Assembly: GCA_023415035.1 (NCBI GenBank) | Contig: JAEZLX010000211.1 | Location: 1 to 16,015 of the forward strand | Origin: Pseudomonadota bacterium | GTDB lineage: Bacteria > Pseudomonadota > Gammaproteobacteria > Burkholderiales > Burkholderiaceae_C | Reading direction: 5' to 3' | DNA: 16,015 nt | Shown: positions 1 to 8,177 of the stretch, in pieces | Layout of the letters: each line of letters opens with the position of its first letter | Numbering within the stretch: position 1 is the stretch's first letter | Made by a program: the position numbers and the translations under genes | The notes under the pieces: model-generated | What the model was told of the DNA's origin: nothing | Database searches by the model: none | Seen by the model: the letters and a program-made list of their open reading frames with translations, nothing else

Positions 1-552
<552 letters not shown>

Positions 553-560
553 GGTGGAAT

Positions 561-579
561 CGGCCCGGACCTGGGGCCG
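561..579 (-). promoter_or_regulatory. GC-rich hairpin just upstream of the purM start
   Basis: Six-base arms CGGCCC (561-566) and GGGCCG (574-579) flank a 7-nt loop. On the minus strand the hairpin ends 8 nt before the purM ATG and would cover the ribosome-binding region, where no good Shine-Dalgarno is seen. A role in purM translation is inference; in GC-rich DNA such short hairpins also occur by chance. Confidence 0.25.
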
Positions 580-709
580 GGCGGAGGGTGAAAAAGGGGG
601 CGTGTGGCGATGCCGGACCGCCGAAGCGGGCGGCCCGATAGAATTTGGCGAGATTTTACGGGTTTGCCCGAACCAGCGGCCCGCCACCCGACCAAGCACC
701 ACCTCCGAC

Positions 710-1834
710 ATGACCTTTTCTTCCTACCAGAAGCGCCTGGCCGGCTGGGCTGTGATTGCCGTCGTGCTGTGGCTGCTGCTGTCGATGCTCGCGCCGGTGC
801 TGATGCCGTTCCTGCTGGCCGGTGTGCTGGCCTATGTCCTCCACCCTCCCGTGGAAAAGCTGCGCACCCGGGGTGTGCCGCGCTGGCTGGGCGGTGGCCT
901 GGCGCTGGCGCTGCTGATGCTGGTGGCGCTGTCGGTGATGCTGCTGATCGTGCCGGTGATCACCAAGCAGATCCCGCTGTTCAAGGAGCAGGTTCCGCTG
1001 TTGCTGGACAAGGCCGGCGAGCGCCTGCAGGCGCTGGGTGCGCGCTTCGGCGTTCCCGTTCATGTGGACGTGTCGCAGGTGTGCGAATGGATCGGGAACC
1101 TGATCGCCGGCAATGAAGGCGACATCGTGGGCGGGCTGCTGTCCTCGCTGCGCATCGGCGGCAGCGCGCTGGCGGCGGTGTTCGGCAACCTGGTGCTCAC
1201 CCCCATCGTGGCCTACTACCTGCTGCTGGACTGGGGCCCGATGGTCGAGCGCACCCAGCGCCTGATTCCGCCGCGCTGGCGCGATGGCGTGCAGAGTTTT
1301 CTCGATGAAACCGACGAGGTGCTGGGGCAGTACCTGCGCGGGCAGCTGGTGGTGATGGGCGTGCTGGCCGTGTTCTACACCGTGGGCCTGATGATCGTCG
1401 GCCTGGATCTGGCGCTGCCGATCGGGGTGTTCACCGGACTGGCCGTGTTTGTGCCCTATCTGGGCTTCGGCGTGGGTCTGGTGCTGGGCCTGCTGGCGGC
1501 GGCGCTGGAATTCCAGACCCTCTGGGGCGTGGCGGCGGTGGGCATCGTGTATGCCGTGGGACAGGTGGTCGAGAGCTTCTTCGTGACCCCGCGGCTGCTG
1601 GGCGAGCGCATCGGCCTGCACCCGATCGCCGTGATCTTCGCCCTCATGGCCTTCGGGCACCTGTTCGGTTTTGTCGGGGTGCTGGTGGCATTGCCTGCCA
1701 GTGCCGTGCTGTTGGTGGGCATCCGCCGCCTGCGGCGCAGTTATCTCAATAGCGACCTGTACCTGAAGGCACCCGTGGTATCGGCCGCACCCGCGCCCGC
1801 TCCCGCGCCTTCCAGCCAGGAATCGGGCTCATGA
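710..1834 (+). CDS. AI-2E family transporter (PerM-like inner-membrane permease)
   Basis: This is a 374-aa polytopic inner-membrane protein of the AI-2E_transport (PF01594) family. Members have been linked to autoinducer-2 export and to ion exchange, and the substrate cannot be read from sequence. Two hydrophobic segments lie near residues 12-50 and another at about 62-84. A soluble loop with VPLLLDKAGERL follows, then four or more C-terminal segments. Family hallmarks are TPIVAYYLLLDW, the YLRGQL stretch, FVPYLGFGVG and GERIGLHP. The tail is Ala/Pro-rich. The frame is open upstream to 551, but the ATG at 710 (MTFSSYQKRLAG) matches the usual family start; the upstream 53 codons look like untranslated leader. 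No clear Shine-Dalgarno is present. A possible -10 (TAGAAT, 639-644) lacks a good -35. It is the first gene of the run leading into hda. Confidence 0.9.
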   Translation: MTFSSYQKRLAGWAVIAVVLWLLLSMLAPVLMPFLLAGVLAYVLHPPVEKLRTRGVPRWLGGGLALALLMLVALSVMLLIVPVITKQIPLFKEQVPLLLDKAGERLQALGARFGVPVHVDVSQVCEWIGNLIAGNEGDIVGGLLSSLRIGGSALAAVFGNLVLTPIVAYYLLLDWGPMVERTQRLIPPRWRDGVQSFLDETDEVLGQYLRGQLVVMGVLAVFYTVGLMIVGLDLALPIGVFTGLAVFVPYLGFGVGLVLGLLAAALEFQTLWGVAAVGIVYAVGQVVESFFVTPRLLGERIGLHPIAVIFALMAFGHLFGFVGVLVALPASAVLLVGIRRLRRSYLNSDLYLKAPVVSAAPAPAPAPSSQESGS

Positions 1835-1839
1835 GCGTT

Positions 1840-1845
1840 GGAGGA
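1840..1845 (+). promoter_or_regulatory. Ribosome-binding site that decides the hda start
   Basis: GGAGGA ends 9 nt before the ATG at 1855. This is a near-perfect Shine-Dalgarno and favours 1855 over the upstream in-frame ATG at 1831, which overlaps the permease stop but has only a weak AGGA about 10 nt upstream. Confidence 0.6.
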
Positions 1846-1854
1846 ATGCGGACG

Positions 1855-2541
1855 ATGCGACAGTTGGCGCTGGATATCGGCATGGCGCCGGTGCCCACAC
1901 TGGATAACTTTGTCGCGGTGGGCAATGAGGGAGCACTGGAGCATCTGCGCATGTGGGCGACCAATCCGCTGCGTTCGCCCGTGCCCACCTGCCTCTGGGG
2001 CGAGAGCGGCAGCGGCAAGACACACCTGCTGCGGGCGGTGCGCGAGTGCCTGCGCGAGCAGGGCGGACGCGCGGGCTGGATGGACGCGGACACGCACCAG
2101 CCCGAGGAATTCGACGACGGGTGGGACGTGGTGCTGCTGGACGACGTGCATCTGTTCACGGCCAGCCAGCAGGCGGCGGCCTTCAACTGGTTTGTCAATG
2201 CCCAGACGCCGGTCAGCGGGCGGGCGCGCTGGGTGCTCGCCACGGCCGACCGGCCGCCGGCCGACCTCAAGCTGCGCGAGGACCTGCGCACGCGCCTGGG
2301 CTGGGGCCATGTGTTCCACCTGGTCGCGCTGGGCGAGTCGGAGCGCCGCTCGGTGCTGCGCCGCGCCGCCGACGAGCGAGGCGTGTTCCTGGGCGACGAG
2401 GTCATGGACTTCATGCTCAACCGCTTCTCGCGCGACCTCTCCAGCCTCATGATGCTGCTGGACCGGCTCGACGACTATGCGCTGCGCACCCAGCGCGCGA
2501 TCACGATTCCGCTGATCAAGTCGATGCTGGAAAACGAGTGA
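1855..2541 (+). CDS. hda: DnaA regulatory inactivator Hda
   Basis: Hda is an AAA+ DnaA paralogue. With the DNA-loaded beta clamp it stimulates ATP hydrolysis by DnaA after initiation and so prevents re-replication. The 228-aa protein starts MRQLALDIGMAPVPTLDNF; QLALDI (residues 3-8) fits the N-terminal clamp-binding motif. Walker A is GESGSGKT (49-56) and Walker B is VVLLDD (92-97). Sensor I lies around VLATADRPP (127-135). R147 in DLRTRLGWG is the probable arginine finger (box VII), and R193 in SRDLSSL is the sensor II position. The DNA-binding domain IV of DnaA is absent, as expected for Hda. The start at 1855 is supported by a strong ribosome-binding site and by the position of the clamp motif; an ATG at 1831 would add 8 residues. 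It sits between a permease and a HAD phosphatase in the same run. Confidence 0.94.
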   Translation: MRQLALDIGMAPVPTLDNFVAVGNEGALEHLRMWATNPLRSPVPTCLWGESGSGKTHLLRAVRECLREQGGRAGWMDADTHQPEEFDDGWDVVLLDDVHLFTASQQAAAFNWFVNAQTPVSGRARWVLATADRPPADLKLREDLRTRLGWGHVFHLVALGESERRSVLRRAADERGVFLGDEVMDFMLNRFSRDLSSLMMLLDRLDDYALRTQRAITIPLIKSMLENE

Positions 2542-2557
2542 CCGGAACCCTTTCTGA

Positions 2558-3226
2558 ATGAATCTTGCCCTTTTTGACCTGGACCACACGCTGCTGCCGC
2601 TCGACTCGGACTACGCGTGGGGCGATTTCGTCGTGACGCTCGGCTGGCGCGCCGCCGAGGCGCAAACCCGCGCCAACGACTACTTCTACGAGCAGTACAA
2701 GGCCGGCACGCTCGACATCAACGAGTACATCCGCTTTTCCGTCGAGGCGCTGCGCGAGCATGGCGTGGAGGCGGCCGACGCCGCGCACCGGCGCTTCATG
2801 CGCGAGGTGATCGAGCCGGCCATCCGGCCTGCCGCGCTGGAGCTGGTGCGAGCCCACCAGAAGGCCGGTGACGAGGTGGTGATCGTGACCGCGACCAATG
2901 AATTCGTCACGCGCCCGATCGCCCGTGCCTTTGGCGTGGACGAGCTGATCGCGATCGAACTGGAGCGCGACGCGCAGGGCAATCCCACCGGCGCCATCCG
3001 GGGCACGCCGTCATACCGTGAAGGGAAGGTCGCGCGTGTGGAACAATGGCTGTCCGCGCGCGGACTGGATTGGAGCCGCGTCGCGCACAGCACCTTCTAC
3101 AGCGACTCGATCAACGACCTGCCGCTGCTGGAAAAGGTGCACGAGCCCGTGGCCACCAATCCGGACGAACGTCTCAGGGCCGTTGCCACCGATCGTGGCT
3201 GGCGCATCCTCCATCTCTTCGAATGA
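2558..3226 (+). CDS. HAD superfamily subfamily IB hydrolase (SerB-like phosphatase)
   Basis: This 222-aa cytosolic protein resembles phosphoserine phosphatase-type HAD-IB hydrolases. Motif I is DLDHT (D7 nucleophile, D9 acid/base), motif II is VTATNEF with T111, motif III is the lysine in REGKVARVE (K157), and motif IV is YSDSINDLPLL with D183 and D187 binding magnesium. A helical cap lies between motifs I and II (about residues 15-85). The catalytic set is complete, so an active phosphomonoesterase is expected, but the substrate (phosphoserine, histidinol phosphate or other) cannot be told from sequence. It starts 16 nt after hda with only a weak purine stretch upstream. Its stop codon overlaps the pcnB ATG (ATGA), suggesting coupled translation. 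Confidence 0.88.
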   Translation: MNLALFDLDHTLLPLDSDYAWGDFVVTLGWRAAEAQTRANDYFYEQYKAGTLDINEYIRFSVEALREHGVEAADAAHRRFMREVIEPAIRPAALELVRAHQKAGDEVVIVTATNEFVTRPIARAFGVDELIAIELERDAQGNPTGAIRGTPSYREGKVARVEQWLSARGLDWSRVAHSTFYSDSINDLPLLEKVHEPVATNPDERLRAVATDRGWRILHLFE

Positions 3227-4857
3227 TCAAGAAACTCATCGACAAACTGCTGGGCAAGTCCCGTGCCCAGGGCGGCAAGGCCGCCAAGTTCGGCAAGCGC
3301 GAGGACGTGCCCGCCAGCGTGCACGGCATCGATCCCAAGCTCGTGGACCAGCGCGCCATCGACGTGGTGCGCACGCTCAAGCAGGCGGGGTACGAGGCCT
3401 ACATCGTGGGTGGTGCCGTGCGCGACCTGCTGCTGGGTTTGCGCCCGAAGGACTTCGACGTGGCCACCAATGCCACGCCCGAGCAGGTCAAGAGCCTGTT
3501 CCGGCGCGCCTTCATCATCGGCCGGCGCTTCCGCATCGTCCACGTGGTGTACGGCCGCGGGCGCGAGCACGAGGTGATCGAGGTCTCGACCTTCCGCGCC
3601 TACCTGGACAGTGCCGATGCCGAGCAGGTCAGCGGCAACGAGCGCACGTCCAAGGGGCAGCTGGCAGGCATGAAGCACGCCGTGGACGCCAGCGGCCGTG
3701 TGCTGCGCGACAACGTCTGGGGGCCGATCGAGCAGGACGCGGCGCGCCGCGATTTCTCGATCAACGCCATGTACTACGACCCGGAAACGCAGGTCGTGGT
3801 CGATTTCCACCATGGCATCCGGGACGCGCAGAAGAAGACGCTGCGCATGATCGGCGACCCCGCGGTGCGCTACCGTGAGGACCCGGTGCGCATCATCCGT
3901 GCCGTGCGCTTTGCCGCCAAGCTCAACGGTGTCGGTTTCAAGCTCGATGCGAAGACGCGGGCGCCGATGGTCGCCTCGCTGGCACTGCTGCACGATGTGC
4001 CGCAAAGCCGCCTGTTTGACGAGATGCTCAAGCTGCTGCAGACCGGCCACGCGCTGGCCAGCATCGAGCAGCTCAAGGCCAATGGCCTGAAGGGAATCTA
4101 TCCGCTGCTGGATCTGGTGGTGCAGCGCGCCGAAGACCCGTTTGTGCGGCTGGCGCTGCAGGACACCGACCGCCGCGTGGCCGAAGGCAAGCCGGTGGCA
4201 CCGAGCTTCCTGCTGGCCTGTGTGTTGTGGTCGGATGTGCGTCAGGGCTGGAACGAGCGCCTGCGTGCGCAGCCTGGCCAGCGCCCGGTGCCGCCGTTCC
4301 AGGCCCTGCAGGCGGCGGTGGACGAGGTGTTCGATGCCCGTATCGGCGACGTCTCGGGCCGCGGCAAGCTGGGCACCGACATGCGCGAGATCTGGGTCAT
4401 GCAGCCGCGCTTCGACAAGCGCGTGGGCGCTTCGCCCTTCTGCCTGGTCGAGCAGCCGCGCTTCCGGGCTGGTTTCGATTTCCTGCGCCTGCGCGCCCAG
4501 ACCGGCGAGGTGGATGAGGAGCTGGCCCACTGGTGGGAAGCCTTCAGCCTGGCCGACGAAGAGCGCCGCCGTGACATGGTGGATGCGCAGCGCAAGGCCA
4601 ACCAGCCCAAGGCGGCCGGTGGGCGGGTGCGCCGCGTGAAGAAGGACGACACCGGCGCACCGGCACAGGCGCCCGATGACGATCCGCGTTTCCGCTCCAT
4701 CGAGGGTGATGAGGGCGGGGACGGCGAACAGGCGGCAGACGGCGGGATGCCGGCTCCCGAGGGCAGCGCGCCCGCGAAGAAGCGCCGCCGCCGCCGCAAG
4801 CCATCGTCGGGCAAGCCCAATGGCGGAGGCAGCGAAGGCCAGGCCGATGCGGCCTGA
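3223..4857 (+). CDS. pcnB: Poly(A) polymerase I
   Basis: PcnB adds 3' poly(A) tails that target RNAs, including plasmid antisense RNAs and mRNA fragments, for decay. The 544-aa protein begins MIKKLIDKLLGK. The class II nucleotidyltransferase head has VGGAVRDLLLG (GGAVRD, 63-68), then the metal-binding pair in DFDV (D77, D79), and RRDFSINAMYYD (about 175-186). The RNA-binding neck follows with EDPVRIIRAVRFAAKL (about 219-234). The C-terminal 80 or so residues are low-complexity, acidic then strongly basic (KKRRRRRKPSSG), consistent with RNA binding and longer than the E. coli enzyme (about 465 aa). RRDFSINAM and the long basic tail favour poly(A) polymerase over tRNA CCA-adding enzyme. It starts inside the stop of the HAD gene (ATGA), and its last 11 bases overlap folK. 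Confidence 0.93.
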   Translation: MIKKLIDKLLGKSRAQGGKAAKFGKREDVPASVHGIDPKLVDQRAIDVVRTLKQAGYEAYIVGGAVRDLLLGLRPKDFDVATNATPEQVKSLFRRAFIIGRRFRIVHVVYGRGREHEVIEVSTFRAYLDSADAEQVSGNERTSKGQLAGMKHAVDASGRVLRDNVWGPIEQDAARRDFSINAMYYDPETQVVVDFHHGIRDAQKKTLRMIGDPAVRYREDPVRIIRAVRFAAKLNGVGFKLDAKTRAPMVASLALLHDVPQSRLFDEMLKLLQTGHALASIEQLKANGLKGIYPLLDLVVQRAEDPFVRLALQDTDRRVAEGKPVAPSFLLACVLWSDVRQGWNERLRAQPGQRPVPPFQALQAAVDEVFDARIGDVSGRGKLGTDMREIWVMQPRFDKRVGASPFCLVEQPRFRAGFDFLRLRAQTGEVDEELAHWWEAFSLADEERRRDMVDAQRKANQPKAAGGRVRRVKKDDTGAPAQAPDDDPRFRSIEGDEGGDGEQAADGGMPAPEGSAPAKKRRRRRKPSSGKPNGGGSEGQADAA

Positions 4858-5314
4858 GGTCCAGGCCTGCGTTGCCCTGGGCGCGAACCTTGGCGATGCG
4901 GCACAGTCGCTGCGTGACGCGCTGGCCGCGCTGGATGCCCACCCGGCCGTGCGCGTGCTGCGGACCTCGTCTTTCTATCGCACGGCACCGGTCGAGGCGT
5001 CGGGGCCGGACTTCATCAACGCCGTGACGCTGGTGGCCACCACGCTGACGGCGCCCGGTCTGCTGGCGGTGCTGCAGGACATCGAGCAGGCCGCCGGCCG
5101 TCTGAGGCCTTACCGCAACGCTCCGCGGACCCTGGACCTCGATTTGTTGACGTATGGCACGGCGCGGATCGATTCGCCTGCTTTGACGGTACCCCACCCC
5201 CGTATGATGGAACGGGCCTTCGTGCTGGTGCCCCTGCATGAGGTGCTGCCCGCGCTGGTGCCCCCACAGGCACTGGACGCCGTGCGGCACCAGGCGGTGG
5301 AGCGGCTGGACTGA
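4847..5314 (+). CDS. folK: 2-amino-4-hydroxy-6-hydroxymethyldihydropteridine pyrophosphokinase (HPPK)
   Basis: FolK transfers pyrophosphate from ATP to 6-hydroxymethyl-7,8-dihydropterin, the step before dihydropteroate synthase in folate synthesis. The 155-aa protein has VALGANLGD (9-17) near its N-terminus, SSFYRTAPV (41-49), and the HPPK signature region YRNAPRTLDLDLL (89-101) with R94, D97 and D99. The conserved Trp often found in this motif (RWGPRTLDLDLL) is Asn here. The VPHPRMMERAFVLVPL block (115-130) completes the fold. The ATG at 4847 overlaps the end of pcnB by 11 bases, and GGAGG/GAAGG purine stretches lie just upstream at about 4824-4837. An in-frame ATG at 4820 would add 9 residues before the first strand and is less likely. 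Length is typical for the family (about 160 aa). Confidence 0.93.
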   Translation: MRPEVQACVALGANLGDAAQSLRDALAALDAHPAVRVLRTSSFYRTAPVEASGPDFINAVTLVATTLTAPGLLAVLQDIEQAAGRLRPYRNAPRTLDLDLLTYGTARIDSPALTVPHPRMMERAFVLVPLHEVLPALVPPQALDAVRHQAVERLD

Positions 5315-5344
5315 CGCGGGCCTGTGCCCAGCCGAGGTCCCGTC

Positions 5345-6124
5345 ATGCCCCTTCGATCCGACATTTTCCGCTTCCGTCCGCTCATGGTGGTGTTGGCCGC
5401 TGCCGCGTTGCTGCTGGCGTTGGCCGGCTGCGCGTCCGCGCCAACGGACCGCGGCGAGGTCAAGGCCGAGCCGATGACCTCGCAGGACCTGATCCAGTCC
5501 GACGTGAACCGCATGGCCACGCTGGGCATGCGCGACAACCTGACCAGCATCTACCTGCTGGCGGACAAGTTGTACCGGCGCAATCCGAAGGAGTGGCGCA
5601 AGGGCGCCGCCGCCAGCCGCGAGACCGCCCTGCAAACCCTGCGCGAGTCGATCGAGGGCCGGCAGCCCTGGCCCGCGCTGGGCGAGCGGCGCGACATCCA
5701 GGCGCTGGCGCTGTCACTGCAGCCCGAGTTCCAGGGCGACCGCGTGGCGGCGTTCTGCCATGCCCTGGCCGACATGATCATCACCGCGCACGGTGGAAAG
5801 ACGAGCTTTCACCTTCTTGACGGGCTTGATGCGCAGACGGTCTACAACGCCGCGCGCAACGTGGAGATCGCGGTCTGGTTGCTGGCGCAGCGGCGCGACG
5901 CGGCTGGCCGGCCGCTGTTGCTGGCCGACGAGATCGGTCCTCAGGGGCGCAACCTGAGCTTCGAGCGCGAGTTCGGCAAGATCATTGCCCGGCTCGACCT
6001 GCTGGCCGAGGTAACGTCGGAGAAGTACCGCCGGGCGGTGGTCAGCTACGTGCAGAGCTTCGTGGGCGGGACGCTGCTGCAGTTCCTGCCCGTGGGCACG
6101 CTGGCGGCGAGCGTTACCCCCTGA
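5345..6124 (+). CDS. Conserved-looking lipoprotein of unknown function
   Basis: The product is not recognised. It is a 259-aa protein with a lipoprotein signal: basic/hydrophobic residues 1-28 and a lipobox LAGC with C29, so it should be lipidated. The residue after Cys is Ala, which favours the outer membrane. The mature part is mainly helical and rich in Arg/Gln, with segments such as LIQSDVNRMATLGMRDNL and LYRRNPKEWRKG, and no transmembrane segment or catalytic motif that can be named. The ATG at 5345 was chosen over a GTG at 5324 because GAGGT lies 6-7 nt upstream of it. It follows folK by 30 bp on the same strand and ends abutting the convergent pdxH stop. The product may have an envelope role; nothing in the sequence ties it to folate or RNA metabolism. 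Confidence 0.8.
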   Translation: MPLRSDIFRFRPLMVVLAAAALLLALAGCASAPTDRGEVKAEPMTSQDLIQSDVNRMATLGMRDNLTSIYLLADKLYRRNPKEWRKGAAASRETALQTLRESIEGRQPWPALGERRDIQALALSLQPEFQGDRVAAFCHALADMIITAHGGKTSFHLLDGLDAQTVYNAARNVEIAVWLLAQRRDAAGRPLLLADEIGPQGRNLSFEREFGKIIARLDLLAEVTSEKYRRAVVSYVQSFVGGTLLQFLPVGTLAASVTP

Positions 6125-6772
6125 TCACGGGGCCAGGCGCTGGCGCAGCCAGCTGCCGTCGTCCTGCCGCGTGTAGCGCAGGCGGTCGTGCAGCCGGCTC
6201 TTGCGGCCCTGCCAGAACTCCCAGCGGTCGGGCACCAGACGGAAACCGCCCCAGTGTGGCGGCCGGGGCGGCTGCAGCAGGAACTGCGCGCTGTACTTCG
6301 CGGCGTTGGCCACCAGAACCGAGCGGCTCTCGATCACCTGGCTTTGCGGGCTGGCCCAGGCGCCGATGCGGCTGTCCAATGGGCGGCTGTTGAAGTAGGC
6401 GTCGCTTTCCTCGGCGCTGGTCTTCTCGACCACGCCCTCGATGCGCACCACGCGCTCGAGCTCCACCCAGTGGAACTGCAGGGCCGCATAGGGGTTGCCG
6501 GCGAGCTCGCGGCCCTTGCGGCTGTCGTAGTTGGTGTACCAGACGATGCCGCGTTCGTCGTAGCCCTTGATGAGCACGACGCGCGTGCTCGGGCGCAGGT
6601 CGGATCCCACGGTGGCCACCGTCATGGCATTGGGTTCGGGGACTTCGGCGCGGATGGCCTCGCCCAGCCACTGGTCGAACTGATTGAGCGGGTCGGCGTG
6701 CGAGGCCTGCTCGTTCAGCTCGGCCTTCTCGTAGCTTTTTCTCAGGTGGGCGATGTCGGAAGAGATGCTCAT
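6125..6772 (-). CDS. pdxH: Pyridoxamine 5'-phosphate oxidase
   Basis: PdxH is an FMN-dependent cytosolic oxidase that turns pyridoxine or pyridoxamine 5'-phosphate into pyridoxal 5'-phosphate. The 215-aa protein has ADPLNQFDQWLGEA (26-39), then the FMN-binding stretch starting RVVLIKGYDERG and running through TNYDSRKG (64-87). The C-terminal signature lies around WEFWQGRKSRLHDRLRY (184-200), with the PLP-contacting RLHDR (193-197). Length equals the usual about 215 aa. Its ATG overlaps the stop of the upstream ChaC-like gene (6769-6772), so the two are probably co-transcribed and coupled. It is convergent with the lipoprotein gene with no spare bases, leaving no room for a separate terminator. 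Confidence 0.96.
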   Translation of the reverse strand: MSISSDIAHLRKSYEKAELNEQASHADPLNQFDQWLGEAIRAEVPEPNAMTVATVGSDLRPSTRVVLIKGYDERGIVWYTNYDSRKGRELAGNPYAALQFHWVELERVVRIEGVVEKTSAEESDAYFNSRPLDSRIGAWASPQSQVIESRSVLVANAAKYSAQFLLQPPRPPHWGGFRLVPDRWEFWQGRKSRLHDRLRYTRQDDGSWLRQRLAP

Positions 6773-7455
6773 GGTGTGGCAAGGGAAGGTTGGACGGGGC
6801 AGTCGGGCAGGTCGTCTGCCAGGGTCAGCAGGCGGGCCAGCGCGTGGTCCTCGATGCCGTGCCGGCGCAGGCCATGCAGGGTCTGTCGGGCGTAGTCGAG
6901 CGTGGTGCCGTAGCGGCCGCGCGCGTGGGCAAAGATCTCGCGGTACTGCGCTTCAGTGAGGGGGCCGGTGTAGCTGGGGCTGCGGCGCGAGAGGGTGAAG
7001 GCCAGCGCGCGCACCGGGCCCTGCGGCGTGTGGCACAGCAGCCATTTGGGGTCGTAGACCGGGTTGGGCATCTCGCGCGCCCACAGCGCGGGCATGGCCG
7101 CCTCGACCTGGTCGTGTGGCAGGCGCAGGGCCATACCGTCGCAGCTGCCGCCACGCATGAGGGCGAACACCAGGCCAGGGCGCTCGGGCGTGCCCCGGTT
7201 GACCCGGCTCCACATGTGCAGGCAGCGGTGGTAGCCGTGCACGCGCGCCGGGCGCTGCTCGGCGGCCTCGAACTCGGGCCGCCAGACCAGCGAGGCGTAG
7301 CCGAACACCCACAGGTCGGCGCCGGGGCCAAAGGCGCGCCACTGCTCCAGCGTGGCGGCCATCATGGCCGCGCCGTCGCGGCGGGCGGGGTCCCAGCTCT
7401 CAAGGCGAAGCGGGCGCGGGGCAGGTGGTGCAAGGGCGCTGTCAGGGCTTGGCAT
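6769..7455 (-). CDS. ChaC-like gamma-glutamylcyclotransferase
   Basis: The ChaC family degrades glutathione to 5-oxoproline and Cys-Gly in the cytosol. The 228-aa protein carries the substrate-binding loop LWVFGYASLVWRPEF (about 48-62). It continues with RVHGYHRCLHMWSRVNRGTPERPGL, GSCDGMALRLP, and the region LWAREMPNPVY, in which E128 lines up with the catalytic glutamate of the family. The mid-region YTGPLTEAQYREIFAHARGRYG and the C-terminal helix fit ChaC. The ATG at 7455 has no Shine-Dalgarno and gives about 45 residues before the domain; the ATGs at 7362/7365 also lack one, so the start is unsure. The gene precedes and overlaps pdxH. Glutathione turnover links it loosely with gloA nearby, which uses glutathione, but they are not in one operon. 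Confidence 0.88.
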   Translation of the reverse strand: MPSPDSALAPPAPRPLRLESWDPARRDGAAMMAATLEQWRAFGPGADLWVFGYASLVWRPEFEAAEQRPARVHGYHRCLHMWSRVNRGTPERPGLVFALMRGGSCDGMALRLPHDQVEAAMPALWAREMPNPVYDPKWLLCHTPQGPVRALAFTLSRRSPSYTGPLTEAQYREIFAHARGRYGTTLDYARQTLHGLRRHGIEDHALARLLTLADDLPDCPVQPSLATP

Positions 7456-7528
7456 CTACAATCGACTGTTGTTCACCCCTCGCATTGTCACGCTTTCCCA
7501 GCCTTCCGATTCACGGAGAAACCGACCC

Positions 7529-8137
7529 ATGTCTTCCCAAGATAACGACCAGGATATTCGTGTTGTGGCCGTCGTGCTGATTTCCGCCATTTTGCTGGCT
7601 GTGGGCCTGGCCCTGGGCATGGGCGTGAGCAAGGCCCGTTCGGGCGCGGGCGCTGCTGTGTCTGCTGAGGCCGGTACTGTGGCCAGTGGCGCCGCAAGTG
7701 CCATGGCGGGTGCAGCTGCTGCCTCAACGGCCGGTGGCGAGTCTGGTGCGGGTGCGGCAGGGGCATCGGCTGCAACGTCGGCGCCTGCGGCGCTGGCTGC
7801 TGCTGACGATGCCAGCATCGTGGTCGAAAACGGTGTGGTCAAGTTCTATTTCGCGGTCGGCAAGGCCGACATGGCACCGGGTGCCGTGGAGGCCCTGACG
7901 GACGCCATTGACGCGGCCAAGGGCGGCCGCAAGCTGGTGATTTCGGGCTTCCATGACGCCACCGGCAATGCCGCGACGAACGCCGAGCTGGCTCGCCAGC
8001 GCGCCGTGGCCGTGCGCGATGCCCTGGTGGCTGCGGGCGTGGATGCCGCCCGGATCGAACTGAAGAAGCCCGAAGAAACCACCGGCTCGGGCAACGCGGC
8101 CGAGGCGCGCCGCGTGGAAGTGCTGATCGCCGACTGA
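7529..8137 (+). CDS. OmpA-family single-pass envelope protein
   Basis: This 202-aa protein has one N-terminal membrane segment (about 11-32, VVAVVLISAILLAVGLALGM). An Ala/Gly/Ser-rich flexible linker follows (about 37-93), then a C-terminal OmpA-like domain (about 97-202). In that domain GFHDATGNAATNAELARQRA supplies D143 and R158, the two residues that contact diaminopimelate in OmpA/Pal domains. It is therefore probably anchored in the inner membrane with the domain in the periplasm bound to peptidoglycan. The ATG at 7529 was chosen for GGAGAA 9 nt upstream and because the membrane segment then sits at the N-terminus; earlier in-frame ATGs fall in the divergent ChaC gene. A -10-like TACAAT lies at 7457-7462 without an obvious -35. 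There is no beta-barrel domain, unlike true OmpA. Confidence 0.85.
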   Translation: MSSQDNDQDIRVVAVVLISAILLAVGLALGMGVSKARSGAGAAVSAEAGTVASGAASAMAGAAAASTAGGESGAGAAGASAATSAPAALAAADDASIVVENGVVKFYFAVGKADMAPGAVEALTDAIDAAKGGRKLVISGFHDATGNAATNAELARQRAVAVRDALVAAGVDAARIELKKPEETTGSGNAAEARRVEVLIAD

Positions 8138-8145
8138 GCACGGGA

Positions 8146-8168
8146 GGCCGCGCGCGGATGGCGCGGCC
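8146..8168. terminator. Strong GC hairpin between convergent genes
   Basis: Perfect 8-bp arms GGCCGCGC (8146-8153) and GCGCGGCC (8161-8168) enclose a 7-nt loop. It sits 9 bases after the OmpA-family stop and 9 bases after the gloA stop on the other strand, so it could serve both. There is no T-tract on either side, so it is not a canonical intrinsic terminator; it may act as a transcript end-stabiliser or a weak bidirectional terminator. Confidence 0.55.
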
Positions 8169-8177
8169 GGTGATGCC

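Noticed and set aside
656..1660. 334-codon open frame on the minus strand opposite the permease
   Set aside because: Composition is dominated by His, Gln, Arg and Ala as expected for the complement of a GC-rich gene; the plus-strand frame gives a clear AI-2E family protein.
3097..4530. 477-codon open frame on the minus strand opposite pcnB
   Set aside because: Shadow of pcnB: it follows the codon periodicity of the real gene and shows no recognisable motif.
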